The notes under the pieces were generated by a model. It was not told where the DNA came from and made no database searches. It was given only the letters and a program-made list of their open reading frames with translations. The translations under genes were made by a program, and so were the position numbers. A stretch of DNA of 64,000 nucleotides from Oscillospiraceae bacterium (GTDB lineage: Bacteria; Bacillota; Clostridia; Oscillospirales; CAG-272), in the NCBI GenBank assembly GCA_015065385.1, contig SVQK01000024.1, positions 1-64,000 of the forward strand, read 5' to 3'. Below, in pieces: positions 52,720 through 59,934 of the stretch; position 1 is the stretch's first letter; each line of letters begins with the position of its first letter.

Positions 52720-53256
52720 ATGCCCAGCGCGAAAGTATTAGAGCAGAAGAAAGCAGTCGTGGAAGCCCTTGCGGATAAAATGGGCCGCGCGGCATCCGGC
52801 GTGCTTGTAAAGTACGAAGGCATCACCGTCGATCAGGACACCCAGCTCCGCAAAGCGCTCCGTGAAGCAGGCGTCGAATATGCCGTCATCAAGAACACGC
52901 TGATCGGCAAGGCAGCCGACATCGCCGGTTTCGAAGGACTCAAGTCCGAACTGAACGGCATGAACGCCCTCGCAGTCAGCTTCGAGGATCCGATCGCTCC
53001 CGCCAGAATCCTGAAGGAATACGCGGACAAGATCGAGACCTTTGAGATCCGCGGCGGCCTTCTCGAAGGCAAGGTCGTGGACGCGGCTACCGTCAACGAG
53101 CTGGCGACCATCCCGAACAAGGAAACCCTCGTCGCAAAGTTCCTCGGCAGCATCCAGAGCCCGCTCTACAAGTTTGCATATGTTCTCCAGGCCATCGTGG
53201 ACAAGGAGAACGAAGGCGAAGCTCCCGCGGCGGAAGAAGCCCCCGCAGCCGAATAA
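52720..53256 (+). CDS. rplJ: 50S ribosomal protein L10
   Basis: A 178-residue L10, the stalk base that carries L7/L12 dimers. The start MPSAKVLEQKKAVVEALADKM and VEYAVIKNTLIGKAA are typical; the C-terminal Ala/Glu-rich helix binds L7/L12. It has its own promoter and L10 leader. The usual upstream neighbours rplK and rplA are absent here. Confidence 0.97.
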   Translation: MPSAKVLEQKKAVVEALADKMGRAASGVLVKYEGITVDQDTQLRKALREAGVEYAVIKNTLIGKAADIAGFEGLKSELNGMNALAVSFEDPIAPARILKEYADKIETFEIRGGLLEGKVVDAATVNELATIPNKETLVAKFLGSIQSPLYKFAYVLQAIVDKENEGEAPAAEEAPAAE

Positions 53257-53321
53257 TTCCGCATTCCGGAATTCCGCAGTCAACTGTATAAAATCATCAT
53301 TCATATACGGAGGAAAATCAA

Positions 53322-53696
53322 ATGGCAACCGAAAAGTCTCTTGCGATTCTTGAAGAAATCAAGTCCCTTACCATCCTCGAACTGGCTGACCTCGTGAAGG
53401 CGGTCGAAGAAGAGTTCGGCGTTTCCGCCGCTGCTCCCGTAGCTGTTGCCGGCGCCGGCGCCGCTGCCGCTCCCGTTGAAGAGAAGACCGAATTCGACGT
53501 CGTTCTGAAGTCCTTCGGCGCGAAGAAGCTCGACGTTATCAAGGTTATCCGCGAGATCACCGGCCTCGGCCTGAAGGAAGCGAAGGACCTTGTCGAAAGC
53601 GCTCCGAAGACCATCAAGGAAGGCGTTTCCAAGGAAGACGCGGAAGCCCTCAAGGCCAAGATCGCCGCTACCGGCGCAGAAGTCGAAGTCAAATAA
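53322..53696 (+). CDS. rplL: 50S ribosomal protein L7/L12
   Basis: A 124-residue stalk protein. N-terminal dimerisation helices ([27 protein letters not shown]), an Ala-rich hinge (about 42-58), and the factor-binding C-domain with [25 protein letters not shown]. It begins 65 bases after rplJ and is followed by a strong terminator, so rpoB is not part of this unit. Confidence 0.97.
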   Translation: MATEKSLAILEEIKSLTILELADLVKAVEEEFGVSAAAPVAVAGAGAAAAPVEEKTEFDVVLKSFGAKKLDVIKVIREITGLGLKEAKDLVESAPKTIKEGVSKEDAEALKAKIAATGAEVEVK

Positions 53697-53743
53697 GTTT
53701 GTTTCCTGACCGAAACAGAACGGAATTAAAGTTCAATAACCGG

Positions 53744-53774
53744 AAAACAGACGCTGTCAAAGCGTCTGTTTTTT
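53744..53774. terminator. Strong terminator after rplL
   Basis: AAAACAGACGCT (53744-53755) and AGCGTCTGTTTT (53761-53772) form a perfect 12-bp stem with a five-base loop and further T. It also serves the converging serpin gene. Confidence 0.88.
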
Positions 53775-53790
53775 GCGCGAAGGTCTTTTT

Positions 53791-55068
53791 TTATTTCGTC
53801 GGATCCATGACCGTTCCCATGAAGAGTGGGATCCCGTCGGCGTCCGCGATGGCGAAGAAGAACGGGCGGTCGAGATAAACCTCGGGCGTCGGATCGGGAC
53901 GGAAGGCGGTCGTATTGAACACAAGTCCCGTGGCGGCCGCTGCCTTGGTTCCGTGTTCGTTCAGAATAACCTTCGCTTTCTGAAGGATCGCGGAGATTGC
54001 GATGTTGTTGACTCCGTCCGCCGAAAGTCCGCCGAGTTCCGCGGCATCCGTGAACGCGCGGTTTACGCCGAGCGCTTTTGCGACATCGTTCAGCCCGAGC
54101 GAGGTTTCGTATTCGAATTTCGGAATGGAGACGAGGCACTTGCGGTTCGAGTCGTACGCGGATTTCAGGATCCCTTCGAGATCCATCTGAGCGGTGAAAG
54201 CGTTCACGTCCGTCCCCGGATCCGGAAGAACTGCCACAAAGCGGTATCCGTCCTTGTAGGGTTTGGAGAATCCGACGCCGCCGTCTGTCTCAAAATAGCC
54301 GTATTCCGTGGAATAGAGGAAGTCGGCGCGCAGGTCTTTCCCGTCCGCAGTGGTGAAAGTGCCCTTCGAGACGTCCTGTTCCTCGTACTCCTCCTCCCAG
54401 ACCCCGTCGAAGAGCACGGCATTGACGAGAACCATGACCGATTCCGGATCGAGCTCGTCGAGCAGGTTCGGGATCATGCCGTCGGTCTTTTCGCTGACCC
54501 AGCCGTTGATCGTGTTCAGGGCGTCGGCGTCAAAGGGCAGGGAGGAAGCCTCCGCGCTGTAATAGGCTTGTGCCACCTTCTGAAAGTCAGCGGAGAGGGT
54601 GAAGTTCGCCGCGTTCCCCCAGACGGAATTGGCGACGTCCATCGTGGAGTTCTCCGAGGCGGCGAGCTTGTTCGTCAGTGTGTAGAGGTATTCGTTCAGC
54701 TCGTCCGTCGGCATGCCGAGCGCGGCTTCAAATTCCGCCTTTGTGTCCCCCGCCGCTCCGTTCGAGGTCAGGGCGAGCGCGTAGTAGAGGGACAGCGGCG
54801 AGAGAATGACGTTTCCGTCCGCCTGTTTGACTGCCTCTTTGTAGAAACGCTCCGAGAAGGAGGTGACGGCGTCGGTGACCCGGGCGTCGGCTTCGGCTCC
54901 GGTGGGATCCTTCGAGGCGGCGGCAAGCGGGATCTGCGCGTGCAGGGTGTCCGATTCCACGGCGCCGTCCTCCGGCTTGTCCGCGGGATCCGGCGTGACG
55001 TTCGCGCAGGAGCCTAAAAGCAGGAGCGCGGCGAGGATGGAAGAGATTGGTTTTGCGATACGGTTCAT
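53791..55068 (-). CDS. Serpin-family protease inhibitor, lipoprotein
   Basis: A 425-residue serpin, a suicide inhibitor of serine or cysteine proteases. The signal peptide ends in a lipobox (LLLLGSCAN, Cys at about residue 21), so it should be anchored on the cell surface. The serpin fold shows SPLSLYYALALTSNGAAGDTKAEFEAALG, NSVWGN, LVNAVLFDGVWEEEY and the breach/shutter residues. The hinge of the reactive loop is GTKAAAATG, with small residues as in inhibitory serpins; counting from the hinge as in alpha-1-antitrypsin puts P1-P1' at Thr-Ala, but the loop is about four residues longer, so this is uncertain. A gut bacterium could use it against host or microbial proteases. Its promoter is ECF-type. 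Confidence 0.9.
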   Translation of the reverse strand: MNRIAKPISSILAALLLLGSCANVTPDPADKPEDGAVESDTLHAQIPLAAASKDPTGAEADARVTDAVTSFSERFYKEAVKQADGNVILSPLSLYYALALTSNGAAGDTKAEFEAALGMPTDELNEYLYTLTNKLAASENSTMDVANSVWGNAANFTLSADFQKVAQAYYSAEASSLPFDADALNTINGWVSEKTDGMIPNLLDELDPESVMVLVNAVLFDGVWEEEYEEQDVSKGTFTTADGKDLRADFLYSTEYGYFETDGGVGFSKPYKDGYRFVAVLPDPGTDVNAFTAQMDLEGILKSAYDSNRKCLVSIPKFEYETSLGLNDVAKALGVNRAFTDAAELGGLSADGVNNIAISAILQKAKVILNEHGTKAAAATGLVFNTTAFRPDPTPEVYLDRPFFFAIADADGIPLFMGTVMDPTK

Positions 55069-55099
55069 TCGATCAGCCTCCGTTTTTTTCTTTTGTCCG

Positions 55100-55128
55100 T
55101 TAGACGCCGGAAAAACGGAGAAAGTTCC
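55100..55128 (-). promoter_or_regulatory. ECF sigma-type promoter of the serpin gene
   Basis: Minus strand GGAACTT (55122-55128), 16 bases, GTCTAA (55100-55105): a complete match to the classical sigmaE-like ECF consensus. No sigmaA promoter is visible. The spacer ends TTCCGGC, like that of the promoter at 57931-57959. Confidence 0.7.
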
Positions 55129-55203
55129 CGCCGTCATCCGGCAAAATGTGAGAAAAAGCGCTCGATTTCATGAAATCTTCAGTTCTTATTTTCGTCGAAC
55201 GGG

Positions 55204-55233
55204 TTGCGCGGCGGGGGTCAGATGTGATATAAT
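55204..55233 (+). promoter_or_regulatory. Promoter of rimM-trmD
   Basis: TTGCGC (55204-55209) and TATAAT (55228-55233), 18 bases apart. The start site near 55240 makes the ATG at 55270 the better rimM start than 55249. Confidence 0.65.
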
Positions 55234-55269
55234 ATAAACTGTAGAATTATGGAACCGGACGAGGCGTGT

Positions 55270-55794
55270 ATGGCAAAACAGCAGTATCTCGAATGCGGCA
55301 TGGCGGCGTCCACCCACGGCGTGCGGGGAACTCTCCGGCTTGAAAGCTGGTGCGATACCCCGGCGACGCTGGCCGCGCTGAAAACATTATACCGGAAGAC
55401 CTCCGACGGCGCGTTCGTCCCGATGAAGGTGCGGGCGGCGTCGGTGCAGAAGAATATGGTGCTGGTCTCCTTCGAGGAGCTTTCGACGCTGGAAGAGGCG
55501 ATCCCCTTCAAGGGCACCGTCTTCTACGCGGATCGGAACGACATCCGGAAAAAGCGCGGAGACGTGTTTGTGGCCGATCTGATCGGGCTGAACGTGACGG
55601 ACGCGGAGAGCGGGGAGGTTTACGGAACCCTTTCCGAGGTCATCAGTCCCGGGGGACGGGATATCTATGTGGTGGACGACGTGCGCGGCGGGCAGTTCAT
55701 GATCCCGGTCGTCGCGGAGTTTGTGCGCGAAATCGTGACGGAAGGCGAGCGGGAGGGGATCTATGTCTCCCTCATCGAAGGAATGCGGGAATGA
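55270..55794 (+). CDS. rimM: 16S rRNA processing protein RimM
   Basis: A 174-residue RimM, which binds S19 and helps mature the 30S head. The N-domain has [18 protein letters not shown] and [12 protein letters not shown]; the PRC-barrel follows ([48 protein letters not shown]). The ATG at 55270 follows GAGG. Its stop overlaps the trmD start. Confidence 0.95.
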   Translation: MAKQQYLECGMAASTHGVRGTLRLESWCDTPATLAALKTLYRKTSDGAFVPMKVRAASVQKNMVLVSFEELSTLEEAIPFKGTVFYADRNDIRKKRGDVFVADLIGLNVTDAESGEVYGTLSEVISPGGRDIYVVDDVRGGQFMIPVVAEFVREIVTEGEREGIYVSLIEGMRE

Positions 55795-56504
55795 TGCGGA
55801 TCGATATCCTTACGCTCTTTCCGGAGTATGTGGACTACATCCTTTCGGAGAGCATCATAGGCCGGGCCAGACGCGCCGGAAAGCTGGACGTCCGCGCCCA
55901 CAACATCCGGGACTGGTCCGAGGACAAGCACCGCAGGGTGGACGACACGCCCTACGGAGGAGGCCGCGGCATGCTCATGGCGGCTCCCCCCATCTGGCGG
56001 GCGTGGAAGGCCGTATGTGAGACGGATTTCGAGGATCCGGGCTCCGTGCGGCGGAAGACGGTGTATCTCTCCCCGCGCGGGACGGTGTTCCGGCAGGAAA
56101 AGGCCAAGGAGCTGTCCGGGTACGATCAGCTGATTCTGATCTGCGGCCACTACGAGGGCGTGGACGAGCGGCTGATCGAGGAGATCGTGGACGAGGAGAT
56201 CTCCGTGGGAGATTTCGTCCTGACCGGCGGAGAGCTCCCGGCGTGTCTTGTGGCGGACGCGGTCGGGCGGCTCTGCGACGGCGTGCTGTCCCTCCCGGAG
56301 TGCTATGAAAACGAGAGTTTCGAGGACAATCTTTTAGAGTACCCCCAGTACACCCGCCCGCCGGTCTGGATGGGGCGCGAGGTTCCCGAGGTCCTGTTGT
56401 CCGGCCACCACGCCAACATCGAAAAATGGAGGCGGGAGCAGTCCGAGCGGATCACCCGGGAGCGGCGTCCGGATCTTCTGGAAGAGAAGAAAGAGACTCC
56501 GTGA
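55791..56504 (+). CDS. trmD: tRNA (guanine-N1)-methyltransferase
   Basis: A 237-residue SPOUT methyltransferase that makes m1G37. Trefoil-knot motifs are [45 protein letters not shown] and [12 protein letters not shown]. It starts in the ATGATG overlap with rimM; the second ATG (55794) is an equal alternative. Followed by a convergent amidase gene. Confidence 0.97.
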   Translation: MMRIDILTLFPEYVDYILSESIIGRARRAGKLDVRAHNIRDWSEDKHRRVDDTPYGGGRGMLMAAPPIWRAWKAVCETDFEDPGSVRRKTVYLSPRGTVFRQEKAKELSGYDQLILICGHYEGVDERLIEEIVDEEISVGDFVLTGGELPACLVADAVGRLCDGVLSLPECYENESFEDNLLEYPQYTRPPVWMGREVPEVLLSGHHANIEKWRREQSERITRERRPDLLEEKKETP

Positions 56505-57068
56505 TCACTGCGGAGCGAGATAGCGCAAGACGCCGTTTGTCAGGCCCGCCGCGAAGAGATTCGGCGAATAGGCCAGCAGCGCCGCGTCCCCGGGATTGGT
56601 GATGAAGCCCAGCTCCATGAGCACGGCGGGCATCCGGGTCTTGCGCAGGACATAGAGTCCGGGCCGCGCGGTAATGCCCCGGTTCGGCAGGCCCGTCGCG
56701 TCGGTCACGCCTTCGAGCAGCCGGTACGCCAGCCATTCCGCGTCCGTGTTCCGCCGGTAGACAAAGGCTTCGGATCCGGAGGCGGCGGTTACGTCGGAGG
56801 CGTTGCAGTGGAGACTGATGAAATAGTCCGCGCCCCAGACGTTGGCGTCGTTGACCCGGGCCGCGAGCGACGTGGCCACCGAAGTCCCGAGCTGGGTATC
56901 CGGCGTCGGACGGGAGAGGCGTACGTCGAAGCCGTATCCCCGGAGCATGGCCGCGGTGCGCTGTCCGATGGCGTAGACCAGATCCTGTTCCCGGAATCCG
57001 TTTCCTTCCGCGCCGGAGTTGGGATTGTCGGGGTTGTGCCCCTGATCGAGATAGATTTTGATCGGCAT
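56505..57068 (-). CDS. N-acetylmuramoyl-L-alanine amidase (Amidase_3) without signal peptide
   Basis: A 187-residue zinc amidase domain, the size of the catalytic domain alone. It cleaves the bond between MurNAc and L-Ala. Zinc ligands are probably H11 (LDQGHNP), a Glu near residues 20-27 and a His in ISLHCNAS; the catalytic Glu is in VLMELGFITNPGD. There is no signal peptide or wall-binding module. Such lone amidase_3 proteins occur in spore formers and in phage lysins; none of the neighbours are phage genes. It reads away from the TtcA-like gene. Confidence 0.88.
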   Translation of the reverse strand: MPIKIYLDQGHNPDNPNSGAEGNGFREQDLVYAIGQRTAAMLRGYGFDVRLSRPTPDTQLGTSVATSLAARVNDANVWGADYFISLHCNASDVTAASGSEAFVYRRNTDAEWLAYRLLEGVTDATGLPNRGITARPGLYVLRKTRMPAVLMELGFITNPGDAALLAYSPNLFAAGLTNGVLRYLAPQ

Positions 57069-57143
57069 GATTCCTCCGCTGCCGTCCGATGAGGTGAACC
57101 GGAGGACGGCTTTTGCACGCAGTCAGACTGCGGTTGATGGATT

Positions 57144-57905
57144 ATGAAAGAACTGGAAAAGCTGGCCTCTCTGGCGCGTCAGGCCATGGAGCGATACGGG
57201 ATGATCCGCTCCGGGGATCTTGTCGCCGTGGGACTCTCCGGCGGGAAGGATTCGGCGGCCCTCCTTACTGTGCTGGCCCATCTGCGCCGGTTTTATCCCG
57301 AGCCCTTCGAGCTGTGCGGGATTTCCGTCGATCCGGGGTTTCCGGACGGAGAGGGGATGTTCGACTCCACGGCCGCGTTCTGCCGGTCCCTCGGGGTGGA
57401 ATACCGGGTCGTCAAAACCGATATCTACTCCGTCGTGTTCGAAGAGCGGCGTGAAAAGAACCCCTGCTCCCTCTGCGCGAAAATGCGGCGGGGCGCGCTT
57501 GCCGGTGAGGCGGAACAGATCGGCGCGGACCGGCTGGCGCTCGGGCATCACATGGACGACGCGGCGGCGACTTTTATGATGTCCTTGACCCTCGGCGGCC
57601 GGATCGGCTGCTTTTCTCCGGTGACAGTCTATGAGGACCGCGGCTTTTCGGTGATTCGCCCGCTGATATACTGCCGGGAGCGGGAGATCCGAGCGCTGGT
57701 CCGTTCCGCCGGTCTGCCGGTGGTGAAAAGTCCCTGCCCGGCGGACGGGGAAACGGAGCGGGCGGAGGCGGCGGATCTTCTCAGAGAGCTCGACCGGAAG
57801 CACCGCGGCATCTATGCCCGGATCGTCGGAGCCATGGAGCGCGCCGGGATCGACGGCTGGCACGAAGGCTGCCGGAAGGAACAGGAGCGGAAAATATTTC
57901 CTTAA
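57144..57905 (+). CDS. TtcA-like PP-loop ATPase (second paralogue)
   Basis: A 253-residue ATPase with VGLSGGKDSAA at about residues 29-39 and the NPCSLCAKMRRG motif (Cys pair) shared with the paralogue at 34775-35629. The GHHMDDAAATFMM stretch corresponds to GHHFNDVIETTLM. A third cysteine is in VKSPCPADGETER. Shorter by about 30 residues. It starts 75 bases from the divergent amidase, with only a weak ribosome site (GATGG). A sulfur-inserting tRNA enzyme is likely; the substrate base is not known. Confidence 0.82.
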   Translation: MKELEKLASLARQAMERYGMIRSGDLVAVGLSGGKDSAALLTVLAHLRRFYPEPFELCGISVDPGFPDGEGMFDSTAAFCRSLGVEYRVVKTDIYSVVFEERREKNPCSLCAKMRRGALAGEAEQIGADRLALGHHMDDAAATFMMSLTLGGRIGCFSPVTVYEDRGFSVIRPLIYCREREIRALVRSAGLPVVKSPCPADGETERAEAADLLRELDRKHRGIYARIVGAMERAGIDGWHEGCRKEQERKIFP

Positions 57906-57930
57906 GTGAGAGAAAAAATCGGCGCGGGAC

Positions 57931-57959
57931 GGAACTTTTCTTTGCCTTCCGCCGTCTTA
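57931..57959 (+). promoter_or_regulatory. ECF sigma-type promoter of the permease/adaptor operon
   Basis: GGAACTT (57931-57937), 16 bases, GTCTTA (57954-57959). The -35, spacer length and the TTCCGCC end of the spacer match the promoter of the serpin gene (55100-55128). Confidence 0.68.
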
Positions 57960-58002
57960 TATACGATAAAGCGAACGGAAACAATTACGGTAAATCTTTG
58001 CT

Positions 58003-58956
58003 ATGAAAAATAAAAGCGCGGTCCTTTCTCCGGAGAAGACGGCCGAGGCGGAAAGCAAGCCCGAGAAGAAGAGCTTCCGCATCGGGCTGAGCAAGCGGGA
58101 GCGGCGGGAGCGGTTTTTGACCTCCTTCTATATGCTGCCGTCGGTCGCCGGGGTGCTGACCTTCTTCATCCTCCCGTTCTTTGTGGTGATCTACTATTCC
58201 CTGATCGACGACACATCGACGGGCGTCTTCGTCGGAGTGGACAACTACCTGAGGCTGTTCGAAAACTCCGCGTTCAAGCTGGCTCTGAAAAACACGGGCG
58301 TGTTCTCGCTGACCGCCGTTCCGCTGGTGGTGGTCCTCTCTCTGGCTCTGGCGGTTCTGCTGGACGCCAACGTGCCGTACAAGAGCACGTTCCGGACCAT
58401 CTTCCTCTCCCCCATGATCGTTCCGGCGGCGTCGGTCATTCTGATCTGGCAGGTTCTGTTCGACTTCAACGGCGTCGTCAACTCGGCGGCCTCCCTTCTC
58501 GGCTTCGAGCCGGTGGAGTGGTTCAAGTCGGACTACGGATATCTCGTGGTGGTGCTGCTGTTCCTCTGGAAGAACATCGGGTACAATATGATCATGTTCA
58601 TGTCCGCCCTGACGAACATTCCGAGGGACATCATCGAAGTGGCGATGCTGGACGGCGCGGGGCCGGTGAGACGGTTCTTCATCATCAAGATGCGCTATCT
58701 CTCCTCTACCATTTCCTTTGTGACCATCATGTCCCTCATCAACTCGTTCAAGGTATTCCGGGAGGTTTACCTTCTGACGGGGGACTATCCCTTCGAGACG
58801 ATGTACACCCTCCAGCACTTCATGAACAACACCTTCGCCCATCTGGAATATCAGAAGCTGTCCTCGGCGGCGATGGTGCTGTGCCTGATCATGATCGTCA
58901 TTATCGGCCTGCTTCTGTTCATCGACGACCGGGCGGGAAGGGGGCTTGACGAATGA
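58003..58956 (+). CDS. ABC sugar transporter permease, MalF/UgpA type
   Basis: A 317-residue binding-protein-dependent transport permease with six membrane helices. The EAA loop that contacts the ATPase is EVAMLDGAGPVRRFFIIKM (about residue 212-230). It starts with a basic cytoplasmic tail of about 45 residues. No strong ribosome site is visible. Its stop overlaps the next permease start. No ATPase or binding protein is in this part of the window. Confidence 0.9.
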   Translation: MKNKSAVLSPEKTAEAESKPEKKSFRIGLSKRERRERFLTSFYMLPSVAGVLTFFILPFFVVIYYSLIDDTSTGVFVGVDNYLRLFENSAFKLALKNTGVFSLTAVPLVVVLSLALAVLLDANVPYKSTFRTIFLSPMIVPAASVILIWQVLFDFNGVVNSAASLLGFEPVEWFKSDYGYLVVVLLFLWKNIGYNMIMFMSALTNIPRDIIEVAMLDGAGPVRRFFIIKMRYLSSTISFVTIMSLINSFKVFREVYLLTGDYPFETMYTLQHFMNNTFAHLEYQKLSSAAMVLCLIMIVIIGLLLFIDDRAGRGLDE

Positions 58957-59903
58957 CGGGCGATATCACCCTGAACGCGGCGGCCTTTCCCGCGGCGAAG
59001 AAAAAGAAGGTGACCGCGGGGCGCGTGGTGTTTCTGATATTCGCCATGCTGGTTCTTGTGACCTTTGCGGCGCTCTTTCTCTTTCCCACGGTCTTCACCG
59101 TCACCAACTCCTTCATGTCCACCACGGAGATCACGGCCAACTACGGCAAGATCTTCTCCGGGCTCGGCGCGGCGGGGGGAGGCGGACGGGTCTTCATCGG
59201 GGAGCAGGTCAATCTGCAGCTCATCCCCAACAAAGTGAGCTTTTCCCAGTACGCGACGGTGCTTCTGACCTCGCCGGAATACCTTCTGAAGTTCTGGAAT
59301 TCCGTCATCTATGTGCTCCCCATCGTGCTGTTTCAGCTTGCGGTGGCCGCGGGAGCATCTTACTCCTTCGCACGGGTGGACACGAAATTCCGCTCCGTCG
59401 TCTTTTTCGCCTACATTATTTTGATGCTGATGCCCTATCAGGTGACGCTGGTCCCGAACTATCTGGTGATTGACCGGCTGAATCTGATGAACACGCGGTG
59501 GGCCATCATCCTGCCGGGCATCTTCTCCCCCTTCTCCGTCTTCATTCTGACGAAGTTTATGAAGCGGATCCCGTCTTCCATCGTCGAGGCGGCCAAGCTG
59601 GACGGAGCCGGGGAGCTGTCGATTTTCTTCCGCATTTTCATGCCTCTCTGCCAGAGCACCCTGTATTCGGTGGCGATCCTTGTGTTCATCGACTACTGGA
59701 ACATGGTGGAGCAGCCCCTGATCCTTCTGAAGGACGAAGAGCTCTATCCGCTGTCCGTCTTTCTCTCGAAGATCAATCAGGGAGACACGGGCATCGCGCT
59801 CGCCATCGCGGTGATCTACATGGTCCCGCCGGTGCTGCTCTTCCTCTACAGCGAGGATTACCTGATCGACGGGATCTCCTATTCCGCGTCGGTCAAGGGC
59901 TGA
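58953..59903 (+). CDS. ABC sugar transporter permease, MalG/UgpE type
   Basis: A 316-residue permease with six helices and the EAA loop VEAAKLDGAGELSIFFRIFMPL. An unusual glycine-rich extracellular segment (GLGAAGGGGRVFIGEQ) follows the first helix. It overlaps the first permease by four bases (ATGA) and is followed 31 bases later by a coiled-coil adaptor. The pair is usually part of an oligosaccharide importer. Confidence 0.9.
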   Translation: MTGDITLNAAAFPAAKKKKVTAGRVVFLIFAMLVLVTFAALFLFPTVFTVTNSFMSTTEITANYGKIFSGLGAAGGGGRVFIGEQVNLQLIPNKVSFSQYATVLLTSPEYLLKFWNSVIYVLPIVLFQLAVAAGASYSFARVDTKFRSVVFFAYIILMLMPYQVTLVPNYLVIDRLNLMNTRWAIILPGIFSPFSVFILTKFMKRIPSSIVEAAKLDGAGELSIFFRIFMPLCQSTLYSVAILVFIDYWNMVEQPLILLKDEELYPLSVFLSKINQGDTGIALAIAVIYMVPPVLLFLYSEDYLIDGISYSASVKG

Positions 59904-59934
59904 TAACTGATACTCACGAAAGGTTTTGCCGGAT

